A stretch of DNA of 5,045 bases from Acidovorax sp. (GTDB taxonomy: Bacteria > Pseudomonadota > Gammaproteobacteria > Burkholderiales > Burkholderiaceae_C), in contig WOZN01000007.1 of NCBI GenBank assembly GCA_011620245.1, positions 1 through 5,045 on the forward strand, in the 5' to 3' direction. The first letter of the stretch is position 1; every line of letters starts with the position of its first letter. A model generated the notes under the pieces. The model searched no databases. It had not been told where the DNA came from and saw only the letters and a program-made list of their open reading frames with translations. Below are positions 1 through 5,045 of this stretch, one piece after another. Position numbers and translations under genes: made by a program.

Positions 1-140
1 TGCACGTCACGGTGGCGCATGGGACCGCCTATGACATTGTGGGGCGTGGCGTGGCGGACCCGTCGATGGTGCTCAACGCCATTCTCACCGCCGCCTCGCT
101 GGCTGCCGGGCGTGGCTTTGCCAGCCTGGCATGCGCATGA
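1..140 (+). CDS. pdxA: PdxA-family dehydrogenase, C-terminal fragment (5' end outside window)
   Basis: The open frame enters from the left edge (first whole codon at 3) and stops at TGA 138-140, leaving 45 residues. The segment VTVAHGTAYDIVGRG followed by VADPSMVLNAI matches the C-terminal signature of 4-hydroxythreonine-4-phosphate dehydrogenase PdxA, where a conserved HGTA-DxxG histidine binds the divalent metal; here that histidine is codon 18-20. The family uses NAD(P) and makes a vitamin B6 precursor, but paralogues act in catabolism, notably TphB, which oxidises and decarboxylates the cis-diol from terephthalate. Placement 43 bases before a ferredoxin and ring-dioxygenase operon favours a catabolic paralogue; this is inference. 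Isocitrate/isopropylmalate dehydrogenases share a similar C-terminal motif but fit less well. The ending ASLACA is an ordinary variable tail. The family call is fairly safe; the substrate is unknown. Confidence 0.75.
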   Translation, partial: HVTVAHGTAYDIVGRGVADPSMVLNAILTAASLAAGRGFASLACA

Positions 141-172
141 CATGCACCTTGAAACAACTTTATCTGGAAATC

Positions 173-177
173 AGGAG
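173..177 (+). promoter_or_regulatory. Ribosome binding site of the ferredoxin gene, decides the GTG start
   Basis: AGGAG lies 6 bases before GTG 184. The in-frame alternatives, ATG 142 (one base after the preceding stop) and ATG 211, have no comparable purine-rich site, so GTG 184 is preferred. Confidence 0.65.
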
Positions 178-183
178 TCTTTT

Positions 184-543
184 GTGAGTATTGCGACTAT
201 TACCAAGCCAATGACCTTCATCGCGCGCACCACAGACGTGGAGCCCGGTTGCGCTCTGCAGGTCAATCTTGAGGGGCGTCCTCCCCTGGCCCTGGTGCGC
301 CTGGACAATGATTTTTTCGTGATCAATGACACCTGCACCCACGGCGAAGCGTCGTTGTCGGAGGGTGAAATCATCGATGGCGATATCGAATGCCCGTTTC
401 ACGGTGGCTGCTTTGATATCCGCACCGGTGCCGTAACCGCTTTTCCGTGCACCAAGGCCTTGACGGTGTATCCGGTCAAGGTCGAAGACGACCAGGTGTT
501 CGCGGCGCTCGATGCCGGCAGTTGTGCCGACACCCCGGCTTGA
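184..543 (+). CDS. Rieske [2Fe-2S] ferredoxin of a ring-hydroxylating dioxygenase
   Basis: A 119-residue soluble cytoplasmic electron carrier that should pass electrons from a flavoprotein reductase to the oxygenase encoded just downstream. The Rieske motif C-x-H-x16-C-x2-H is complete: C51 and H53 in CTHGEASLSEG, C70 and H73 in CPFHGGCFD. The conserved RTGAVTAFP stretch after the second ligand pair is typical of BphF/NdoA-like ferredoxins, and the length (about 105-120) fits them. There is no signal peptide or membrane segment, which argues against a cytochrome-complex Rieske protein. NirD of nitrite reductase has a similar fold, but the context excludes it. GTG 184 is chosen because AGGAG lies 6 bases upstream; starting at ATG 142 would add 14 residues. 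C76, three residues after H73, is an extra cysteine near the cluster. The gene follows the PdxA-like gene by 43 bases and precedes the oxygenase large subunit by 60. Confidence 0.9.
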   Translation: MSIATITKPMTFIARTTDVEPGCALQVNLEGRPPLALVRLDNDFFVINDTCTHGEASLSEGEIIDGDIECPFHGGCFDIRTGAVTAFPCTKALTVYPVKVEDDQVFAALDAGSCADTPA

Positions 544-550
544 TTGTTTT

Positions 551-607
551 ATGGAGGTGGAGGCCATGCCACCACCGGTCATCAACCTGAAGGAGAAAAT
601 CTCATGA
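551..607 (+). other. Second translation start and possible 13-codon leader peptide before the oxygenase gene
   Basis: ATG 566 is preceded by a strong Shine-Dalgarno-like run (GGAGGTGGAGG, 553-563; the first GGAGG is 8 bases from the ATG). It opens a short frame, MPPPVINLKEKIS, stopping at TGA 605-607. That stop overlaps the large-subunit start as ATGA at 604-607, the usual geometry of translational coupling. Three prolines follow the initiator, a motif known to slow ribosomes when EF-P is limiting. GGTGG (556-560) can pair with CCACC (569-573) and could hide the ATG. It may instead be a start-site relic without function: its sequence nearly repeats the start of the BenD-like gene at 2450-2472. 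What is visible is the frame and the signals; expression and role are inference. Confidence 0.3.
590..595 (+). promoter_or_regulatory. Ribosome binding site of the dioxygenase large subunit
   Basis: AAGGAG lies 8 bases before ATG 604. It fixes that start against the open frame that continues upstream to 544. The N-terminus this gives has the length usual for BenA-like proteins before the conserved DPELF segment. Confidence 0.7.
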
Positions 608-1935
608 GTATTGCCACGAACCCTTTGTTGGAAGAGTTCATCCACCACGAAGACGGACTGCGCGCCGTTGACCGTCGAATTTTTGCTGACCCGGAACTGT
701 TCGAGCTTGAACAGAGCCGGATATGGGAAAAAGTCTGGGTCTACGTCGCGCACGAGAGCCAGTTGCCCAAACCCAAGGACTACCTCACCACTTGGATCGG
801 TCGGGCGCCGATTGTCGTCAACCGCGACAAGAGCGGCAAGTTCAATGCCTTCGTCAATATCTGTTCCCACCGCGGCGCCACGCTGTGCCGCACCTCCAAA
901 GGCAGCGCCAGCAACTTCGTCTGCTCGTTCCATGGCTGGGCCTTCGATGCCCAGGGTAATCTGCTGGCGGCGATGAACGAGAAGGGGGCCGGCTACCCCG
1001 AGGGTTTTGACAAGAGCAAGCGCGGTTTGACCAAGGTGCGGCTGGAAAATTACCGCGGTTTTCTGTTCGCCACGCTGAACCCGCAGGCCGAGCCGCTGGA
1101 AGACTATCTGGCCGAGAGCAAGACCTTCATCGACCTCGTGGTCGATCAGTCGCCCCAGGGCATCGAGGTGCTCAAAGGCCGCTCGGTCTATACCTTCAAC
1201 GGCAACTGGAAGCTGCAGGCGGAGAACGGCGTGGATGCCTACCACGTGGATTCGGTGCATGCCAATTACGTGCAGATGATCCAGAACCGTGCCAAGATCA
1301 ATGCGGCGGGCAAACCGCTCAAAGTTCTGGCGGTGGGCGATTACAACCTCAACGCCACGGGCTACTACGATCTCGGCAATGGCCATACGGTGATCTGGAC
1401 CCAGATGACCAATCCGCAGGACCGGCCGGTTTATGCCCAGCGCGAAGAGCTGACCCAGCGCATAGGCCAAGTCAAGGCTGACTGGGCCGTCAACCGGGCG
1501 CGCAACCTGTTGATCTACCCCAACATGTTCCTGATGGACCAGATGGGCACACAGATCCGCATGTTCCGCCCGATCTCGGTCGACAAGACCGAGGTCACGA
1601 TTTACTGCTTTGCGCCGGTGGGTGAAGCGCCGGTCGAGCGCGCCAAGCGCATTCGCCAGTACGAGGACTTCTTCAACGCCTCCGGCATGGCCACGTCCGA
1701 TGACCTGACGGAATTCAATGAATCGCAGAAGGGCTGCAGCAATTACAGCGTCATGCGATGGAGCGACATGTCACGCGGTGCGGCGCACGAGATTGCCGGC
1801 CCCGACGAACTTGCTGCCGGCCTCGGCATTGCGCCGATCACCAGTGGCGTGAAAGCCGCCGACGAAGGTATTTTTATTGCCCAGCACCAGCGCTGGGCCG
1901 AGCTGATGAAGACACCAAGCACGGGAGAAAAATGA
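604..1935 (+). CDS. Aromatic-ring-hydroxylating dioxygenase, large (alpha) subunit, benzoate/anthranilate type (BenA/AntA-like)
   Basis: A 443-residue catalytic subunit that, with the small subunit downstream, should add both atoms of O2 to an aromatic carboxylate and form a cis-dihydrodiol. The N-terminal Rieske domain binds [2Fe-2S] through C87, H89 (CSHRGATLC) and C107, H110 (CSFHGW), spacing C-x-H-x17-C-x2-H. The C-terminal catalytic domain carries NWK at 201-203, then DAYHVDSVH, where H214 and H219 are iron ligands and D211 is the bridging aspartate that links the two metal sites across subunits. The third ligand should be D366 or D367 in SDDLTEF. NLLIYPNMFLMDQ and RPISVDKTEVTIYC, followed by RIRQYEDFFNASGMA, are strongly BenA/XylX/AntA/CbdA-like, and the length fits. 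AAGGAG precedes ATG 604. The stop overlaps the small-subunit start. Benzoate, 2-substituted benzoate, anthranilate and cumate are all possible substrates; sequence reading alone cannot choose. Confidence 0.93.
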   Translation: MSIATNPLLEEFIHHEDGLRAVDRRIFADPELFELEQSRIWEKVWVYVAHESQLPKPKDYLTTWIGRAPIVVNRDKSGKFNAFVNICSHRGATLCRTSKGSASNFVCSFHGWAFDAQGNLLAAMNEKGAGYPEGFDKSKRGLTKVRLENYRGFLFATLNPQAEPLEDYLAESKTFIDLVVDQSPQGIEVLKGRSVYTFNGNWKLQAENGVDAYHVDSVHANYVQMIQNRAKINAAGKPLKVLAVGDYNLNATGYYDLGNGHTVIWTQMTNPQDRPVYAQREELTQRIGQVKADWAVNRARNLLIYPNMFLMDQMGTQIRMFRPISVDKTEVTIYCFAPVGEAPVERAKRIRQYEDFFNASGMATSDDLTEFNESQKGCSNYSVMRWSDMSRGAAHEIAGPDELAAGLGIAPITSGVKAADEGIFIAQHQRWAELMKTPSTGEK

Positions 1936-2441
1936 TGAGTGATAGCGCATTGCTGAATTCTGTGGCCGCCTTGCTGTACCGCGAGGCCGAATATGTCGAT
2001 GAGCGCCGCTGGGACGAATGGCTGGCCCTGTTCGACCCCCAGGCGGAGTACTGGATACCGTCCTGGGATTCGGAAGACGAGTACACCCGCGACCCGCAGA
2101 ACGAAGTCTCGCTGATGTACTACGGCGACCGCACCGGCCTGGAAGACCGCGTGTTCCGGCTGCGCACTGGCCGCTCGGCCGCCTCGACGCCGCTGCCGCG
2201 CACCTGCCACATGGTGTCTAACGTGCGCGCCACCCTGGACGCAGAGGGCCGCTGCATCGTCAAGGCGAACTGGGTCACATATCTTTTCCGCAACAGCGTC
2301 TCGCAGAGCTTTTACGGGCACTACGAATACCTGCTGCTGCCGCAGGGCAAGGACGTGGGCGGCGACTGGCGCATTGGCAAGAAGAAAATACTCGTGCTCA
2401 ACGACCTGATCGATACGGTGCTTGACATCTACAGCGTTTGA
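1935..2441 (+). CDS. Aromatic-ring-hydroxylating dioxygenase, small (beta) subunit, BenB/AntB-like
   Basis: A 168-residue structural subunit of the alpha3beta3 oxygenase; it has no cofactor of its own and folds as a cone-shaped NTF2-like barrel. Recognisable family blocks are LYREAEYVDERRWDEWL (residues 14-30), AEYWIPSWD (37-45), the highly conserved MYYGDRTGLEDRVFRLRTGRS (61-81), PLPRTCHMVSN (86-96), and the C-terminal KKKILVLNDLIDTVLDIYSV. These resemble BenB, XylY and AntB more than the naphthalene or biphenyl small subunits, and the length is normal for the group. Starts at ATG 1932 and ATG 1935 are both in frame. ATG 1935 lies 7 bases after GGGAG (1923-1927) and is preferred; ATG 1932 would give a 4-base ATGA overlap with the large-subunit stop and one extra Met. 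Either way the two subunits are translationally coupled, as expected for equal amounts. Confidence 0.92.
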   Translation: MSDSALLNSVAALLYREAEYVDERRWDEWLALFDPQAEYWIPSWDSEDEYTRDPQNEVSLMYYGDRTGLEDRVFRLRTGRSAASTPLPRTCHMVSNVRATLDAEGRCIVKANWVTYLFRNSVSQSFYGHYEYLLLPQGKDVGGDWRIGKKKILVLNDLIDTVLDIYSV

Positions 2442-2460
2442 CACGATTCATGGAGGGGCC

Positions 2461-3309
2461 ATGGCCACAACCCAAAAGACAGAAAAAAAGACCGTGACAA
2501 AGACCACAACCAGGGCTGCTCCCCAGCCAAGCCGCTTGCGCTTTACCGGCAAGACCGCCGTCATTACCGGCGCGGCGCAGGGCATTGGCCGTGCCGTGGC
2601 ACTGGCCATGGCCGGGGAGGGCGCCCATGTCGTGCTGGTCGATCGGTCGAAGATCGTGCTGGAGGTGCGCGACGAATTGCTGGCCGCCGGTCACCGGGCG
2701 ACGGCCTTGCTGGGCGATGTTGAAAAATACGAAGCCTGCAAACAGGCGATAACCGAGGCGCAGTCGCTCAACGGACGCATTGACGTCCTGGTGAACAATG
2801 TCGGCGGCACGATCTGGGTCAAGCCTTTTGAACATTACAGCGAGGAGCAGATCAGCGCCGAGATCAATCGTTCGTTGTTTCCCACGCTGTGGTGCTGTCA
2901 CGCGGTGCTGCCCCACATGCTGGCGCAAGGCGGCGGCAGCATCGTGAATGTTTCTTCGACGGCCACGCGCGGCATCCACCGGGTGCCCTACTCGGCGGCC
3001 AAGGGCGGGGTCAATGCACTCACGGTCTGTCTGGCGTTCGAATATTCGCAGCAGGGCATCCGTGTCAATGCCGTTGCTCCGGGTGGCACCGATGTCGGGC
3101 CCCGGCGCATTCCCCGCAATGCCGAATCCATGTCGGAGCAGGAACGCAGCTGGTACCAGGCCATCATCGACCAAACCCTCGATGCCTCCTTCATGAAGCG
3201 CTACGGCACGCCCGACGAACAGGCAGCGGCCATTTTGTTTCTGGCTTCGGACGAGGCCAGCTATATCACCGGCGTGACCTTGCCGGTGGCCGGCGGCGAC
3301 CTTGGTTGA
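2461..3309 (+). CDS. benD: BenD-type cis-diol carboxylate dehydrogenase (short-chain dehydrogenase/reductase)
   Basis: A 282-residue NAD-dependent cytoplasmic enzyme expected to oxidise the 1,2-cis-diol carboxylate made by the dioxygenase, with loss of CO2, to a catechol. The SDR features are complete: nucleotide-binding TGAAQGIG at 36-43, acidic D61 after the second strand (favours NAD over NADP), NNVGG at 112-116, serines 165-166 in NVSS, and catalytic Y177 and K181 in YSAAK. The blocks NNVGGTIWVKPFEHY, RSLFPTLW, RGIHRVPYSAAKGGVNALT, APGGT and QTLDASFMKRYG, with the ending LPVAGGDLG, are those of 1,6-dihydroxycyclohexa-2,4-diene-1-carboxylate dehydrogenase BenD/XylL; CmtB of the cumate route is the nearest alternative. 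ATG 2461 has GGAGG at 2452-2456. This start leaves a Lys/Thr-rich tail of about 28 residues before the SDR fold, longer than in BenD proteins I recall. It sits 19 bases after the small-subunit gene. Confidence 0.88.
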   Translation: MATTQKTEKKTVTKTTTRAAPQPSRLRFTGKTAVITGAAQGIGRAVALAMAGEGAHVVLVDRSKIVLEVRDELLAAGHRATALLGDVEKYEACKQAITEAQSLNGRIDVLVNNVGGTIWVKPFEHYSEEQISAEINRSLFPTLWCCHAVLPHMLAQGGGSIVNVSSTATRGIHRVPYSAAKGGVNALTVCLAFEYSQQGIRVNAVAPGGTDVGPRRIPRNAESMSEQERSWYQAIIDQTLDASFMKRYGTPDEQAAAILFLASDEASYITGVTLPVAGGDLG

Positions 3310-3314
3310 TGCCG

Positions 3315-4727
3315 TCAGTGCAGGGCACCGCAAGCCTGGCGAGCCAGCATGCCGGCCAGCGGCGAGAGGTCGCTCAGGTGGTCGAGCCGTGCCACCAGGT
3401 CGATCAACTCGTCGCTCTTGTCAGGTGTGAGCACGGACTTGACCAGCCGGCGAAACTTTTCCTCCAGGCGCTGCTGCTGCTCCAGCAGGTCGCTGGCCGG
3501 GCGCCCACTGTCGTGGCGCTGGCGCAGCACGGTGCCGCTGTGGGTCTCGATCACCACCTCGCTGAGGGTGAGATCCGGGCATTGGGGTGCGAGCAAGACC
3601 TGCACCCGATCACGCAGCGCCACCACCTCGGGCGCGTACACGGCTTCGTCACTGAACGCGTCCAGTCCGGCGGTGTCGACTCCGGCCAGCGCCATCGCCA
3701 CCGTGTGGCGCAGGCTGAACTTGGCCTCCAGCCCGGTGCGCGGCTCCGCGATGTTGCACACGCCCTCGCTGGTGGCACCGGCACGCACCGTCACGTGGCG
3801 CACGTCATCAGGCCGCAGCGCGTGTTGCAGGCGCAATTGGCGCGCGGCCTCGATGGCGGCATGGGTGCCATAACAGGCGGCGTGGAACTTGAACAGGTTG
3901 TGGCGCAGGTGCCAGCCGCCCTCCGGCGTGGCCAGGGCGGTCTCCAGCGCCGCCGTGCCGCCGTGGGTGGCAAAAAAGCCTTGCGGACATTCAATCGCAT
4001 CGGCACGGCTGGTGAAGCCACGCGCAGCCAACTGGGCCGCCTGCAGGCCGTCGGCACTGGCGCGCCCGGCATGCAAGGGCTTGCACATGGTGCCGAACAT
4101 CGATTTCAGCCCGGCCGCCATGGTGCTGGCGATGCCCAGTGCGGTCGCGGTGTCGTCGACATCGAGCTGCAGCAAGCGTGCGCAGGCGGCGGCCGCACCG
4201 AGCGTGCCCAGCGTGGCCGTGGTGTGAAAGCCCTTGGCATACTGTGCGTCGCCGCACGCCAACCCCAGTTGGCACATGGTTTCGTAGCCGGCGGCGAAGG
4301 CCGTCATGAAGTCGCGTCCGCTGGCGCCGCGCGATTCGGCCAGGGCCAGCAAGGCCGGGACCAGGACCACCGAGGGATGGCCGGTGCAGGCCATGTTGAC
4401 GTCGTCGTAGTCGAGTGCGTGCGCGGCCGCGCCATTGATCAAGGCCGCCTGCCGGCTGGAGGTCGTCATGGCGTGCCCGACGACGGTGGCCTGGGCATGG
4501 CCGCCCTGCTCACGGGCTTCCTCGGCCAGCATGTGCACCAGTGGCTCGCACGCGCCAGCCAGCGTCACCCCGATCCAGTCGAGCAGGCATTGCCGCACCC
4601 GCAGGCGCACGTCCTGCGGCAGATCGGTGTAGCACAGGGCAGCGCTGCGCGCGGCCAATTCCCGCGTGAGGCCAGCGGGTTGGACAGCGGCCGACGGTGC
4701 GGGTTTTCTGGTCGTGGTCACGCCCAT
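3315..4727 (-). CDS. MmgE/PrpD family protein
   Basis: A 470-residue soluble protein of the family that includes 2-methylcitrate dehydratase PrpD, cis-aconitate decarboxylase and iminodisuccinate epimerase, all acting on small di- or tricarboxylic acids. Family landmarks in order: LLDWIGVTLAGA (48-59), INGAAAHALDYDDVN (97-111) followed by TGHPS (115-119), GFHTTATLGTLGAAA (166-180), MCKPLHAGRAS (214-224), KFHAACYGTH (280-289), and EAKFSLRHTVA (334-344). Length is normal (about 450-500). ATG 4727 is chosen because AAGGGG (4735-4740) lies 7 bases upstream and the start is one base after the enoyl-CoA hydratase stop; a longer frame to 4811 would run into that gene. Coupling to the hydratase suggests an acyl-CoA or organic-acid pathway. 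It is not clearly PrpD itself, since no prpB or prpC is visible. The true substrate is unknown. Confidence 0.9.
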   Translation of the reverse strand: MGVTTTRKPAPSAAVQPAGLTRELAARSAALCYTDLPQDVRLRVRQCLLDWIGVTLAGACEPLVHMLAEEAREQGGHAQATVVGHAMTTSSRQAALINGAAAHALDYDDVNMACTGHPSVVLVPALLALAESRGASGRDFMTAFAAGYETMCQLGLACGDAQYAKGFHTTATLGTLGAAAACARLLQLDVDDTATALGIASTMAAGLKSMFGTMCKPLHAGRASADGLQAAQLAARGFTSRADAIECPQGFFATHGGTAALETALATPEGGWHLRHNLFKFHAACYGTHAAIEAARQLRLQHALRPDDVRHVTVRAGATSEGVCNIAEPRTGLEAKFSLRHTVAMALAGVDTAGLDAFSDEAVYAPEVVALRDRVQVLLAPQCPDLTLSEVVIETHSGTVLRQRHDSGRPASDLLEQQQRLEEKFRRLVKSVLTPDKSDELIDLVARLDHLSDLSPLAGMLARQACGALH

Positions 4728-4728
4728 T

Positions 4729-5045
4729 TCAGCGCCCCTTCCAGACCGGTTTGCGCTTTTCCCGGAACGCCTGCGGGCCTTCCAGGGCGTCTTCACTGAG
4801 GTAGACGGCATCGAACGCGCGGTTGGAGGCGCGCAGCGCGGCGGTGCGGCCCATCTCGGTGGACAGGCGCACCATTTCCTTGGCCGCGCGCACCGTCAGC
4901 GGCGCATTGGCCATGAGCCGGGCCGCCAGTTCTTTGGCCCCTTGCAATGCCTGCCCCTTGGGCATCAGGCGATTGATGTAGCCGAGTTCATAGGCGCGCT
5001 GCGCGGTCAGCGGGTCGCCGGTCATCGCGACTTCCATCAGGATGC
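4729..5045 (-). CDS. Enoyl-CoA hydratase/isomerase (crotonase) family protein, C-terminal fragment (5' end outside window)
   Basis: The open frame enters from the right edge and ends at TGA (4731-4729), leaving 104 residues of the C-terminal part of a crotonase-fold protein. Seen are MTGDPLTAQRAYELGYINRLMP, the usual segment where the helix after the active site leads to the GxVNRVxP turn; ANAPLTVRAAKEMV, a conserved helix; and the C-terminal SEDALEGPQAF followed by REKRKPVWKGR, a typical ending of enoyl-CoA hydratases. The oxyanion-hole and catalytic glutamate residues lie beyond the edge, so hydratase, isomerase or thioesterase activity cannot be told apart. The stop is followed one base later by the MmgE/PrpD start (TGAAATG), so the two are almost certainly one transcript and translationally coupled. 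Cytoplasmic, acting on acyl-CoA thioesters. Confidence 0.88.
   Translation of the reverse strand, partial: ILMEVAMTGDPLTAQRAYELGYINRLMPKGQALQGAKELAARLMANAPLTVRAAKEMVRLSTEMGRTAALRASNRAFDAVYLSEDALEGPQAFREKRKPVWKGR
4735..4740 (-). promoter_or_regulatory. Ribosome binding site of the MmgE/PrpD gene inside the end of the hydratase gene
   Basis: AAGGGG on the minus strand lies 7 bases before ATG 4727, within the last codons of the enoyl-CoA hydratase gene. It decides the start of the downstream gene and supports coupled translation. Confidence 0.55.

Noticed and set aside
19..183. Upstream in-frame extension of the ferredoxin (ATG 19 or ATG 142)
   Set aside because: ATG 19 overlaps the PdxA-like coding end and gives a Trp/Arg/Pro-rich non-protein-like sequence. 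ATG 142 lacks a ribosome binding site, whereas GTG 184 has AGGAG at 6 bases.
160..1470. 436-codon minus-strand open frame opposite the ferredoxin and large subunit
   Set aside because: It mirrors two well-supported genes, is rich in His, Arg and Gln as antisense frames of GC-rich genes usually are, and shows no domain or ribosome binding site.
1743..2444. 233-codon minus-strand open frame opposite the small subunit
   Set aside because: Antisense shadow of a clear BenB-like gene with composition typical of such shadows.
3282..3294. Perfect 5-bp inverted repeat GCCGG-TGG-CCGGC considered as a terminator
   Set aside because: Short stem within coding sequence and no T-run on either strand; likely chance in GC-rich codons.
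2398..3333. 311-codon minus-strand open frame opposite the BenD-like gene
   Set aside because: The plus strand has complete SDR motifs; the minus frame has no recognisable domain and would overlap the MmgE/PrpD end.
2889..4799. 636-codon plus-strand open frame across the dehydrogenase end and the whole MmgE/PrpD gene
   Set aside because: It is out of phase with the dehydrogenase and antisense to MmgE/PrpD. It is Gly/Arg/His/Gln-rich with no recognisable family, while the opposite strand carries clear motifs.
4728..4811. Longer start of the MmgE/PrpD protein at 4811
   Set aside because: It would overlap the conserved C-terminus of the enoyl-CoA hydratase by about 80 bases; ATG 4727 has its own binding site and one-base spacing.

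Overview
The window reads as part of an aromatic-acid degradation locus from a GC-rich proteobacterium. A betaproteobacterium of the Burkholderiales type fits best. That rests on codon use, on the gene families present, and on the pairing of a benzoate-type ring-hydroxylating dioxygenase with an enoyl-CoA hydratase/PrpD-type pair. No rRNA, tRNA or other phylogenetic marker is present, so the taxonomy is an inference.

Left part, + strand (1-3309): five genes in one direction with short gaps or overlaps, probably one operon whose promoter lies outside the window. In order they are: the C-terminal end of a PdxA-family dehydrogenase (3-140); a small Rieske [2Fe-2S] ferredoxin (184-543); the large (604-1935) and small (1935-2441) subunits of a benzoate/anthranilate-type aromatic-ring dioxygenase; and a BenD-type short-chain dehydrogenase (2461-3309). 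The expected sequence is that the ferredoxin passes electrons to the Rieske centre of the large subunit, the oxygenase adds O2 to an aromatic carboxylate to give a cis-diol carboxylate, and the BenD-like enzyme oxidises and decarboxylates this to a catechol. No flavin reductase is in the window, although classical ben/xyl/ant systems carry one directly after the small subunit.

Right part, - strand (3315-5045): an operon converging on the first, with only 5 bases between the two stop codons. It holds the C-terminal part of an enoyl-CoA hydratase/isomerase (running off the right edge) and, one base after its stop, a full-length MmgE/PrpD-family protein. This looks like a separate acyl-CoA or organic-acid module of unknown substrate.

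The least ordinary points are: (i) a Rieske ferredoxin with a BenAB-type oxygenase that normally works with a single reductase; (ii) a PdxA-type (TphB-like) and a BenD-type dehydrogenase in the same run of genes; and (iii) the 60-base gap before the large subunit. That gap holds a second, strong-looking translation start. It nearly repeats the start of the BenD-like gene, opens a 13-codon reading frame with three prolines in a row, and ends in an ATGA overlap with the large-subunit start. No mobile element, CRISPR array, RNA gene or convincing terminator was seen.
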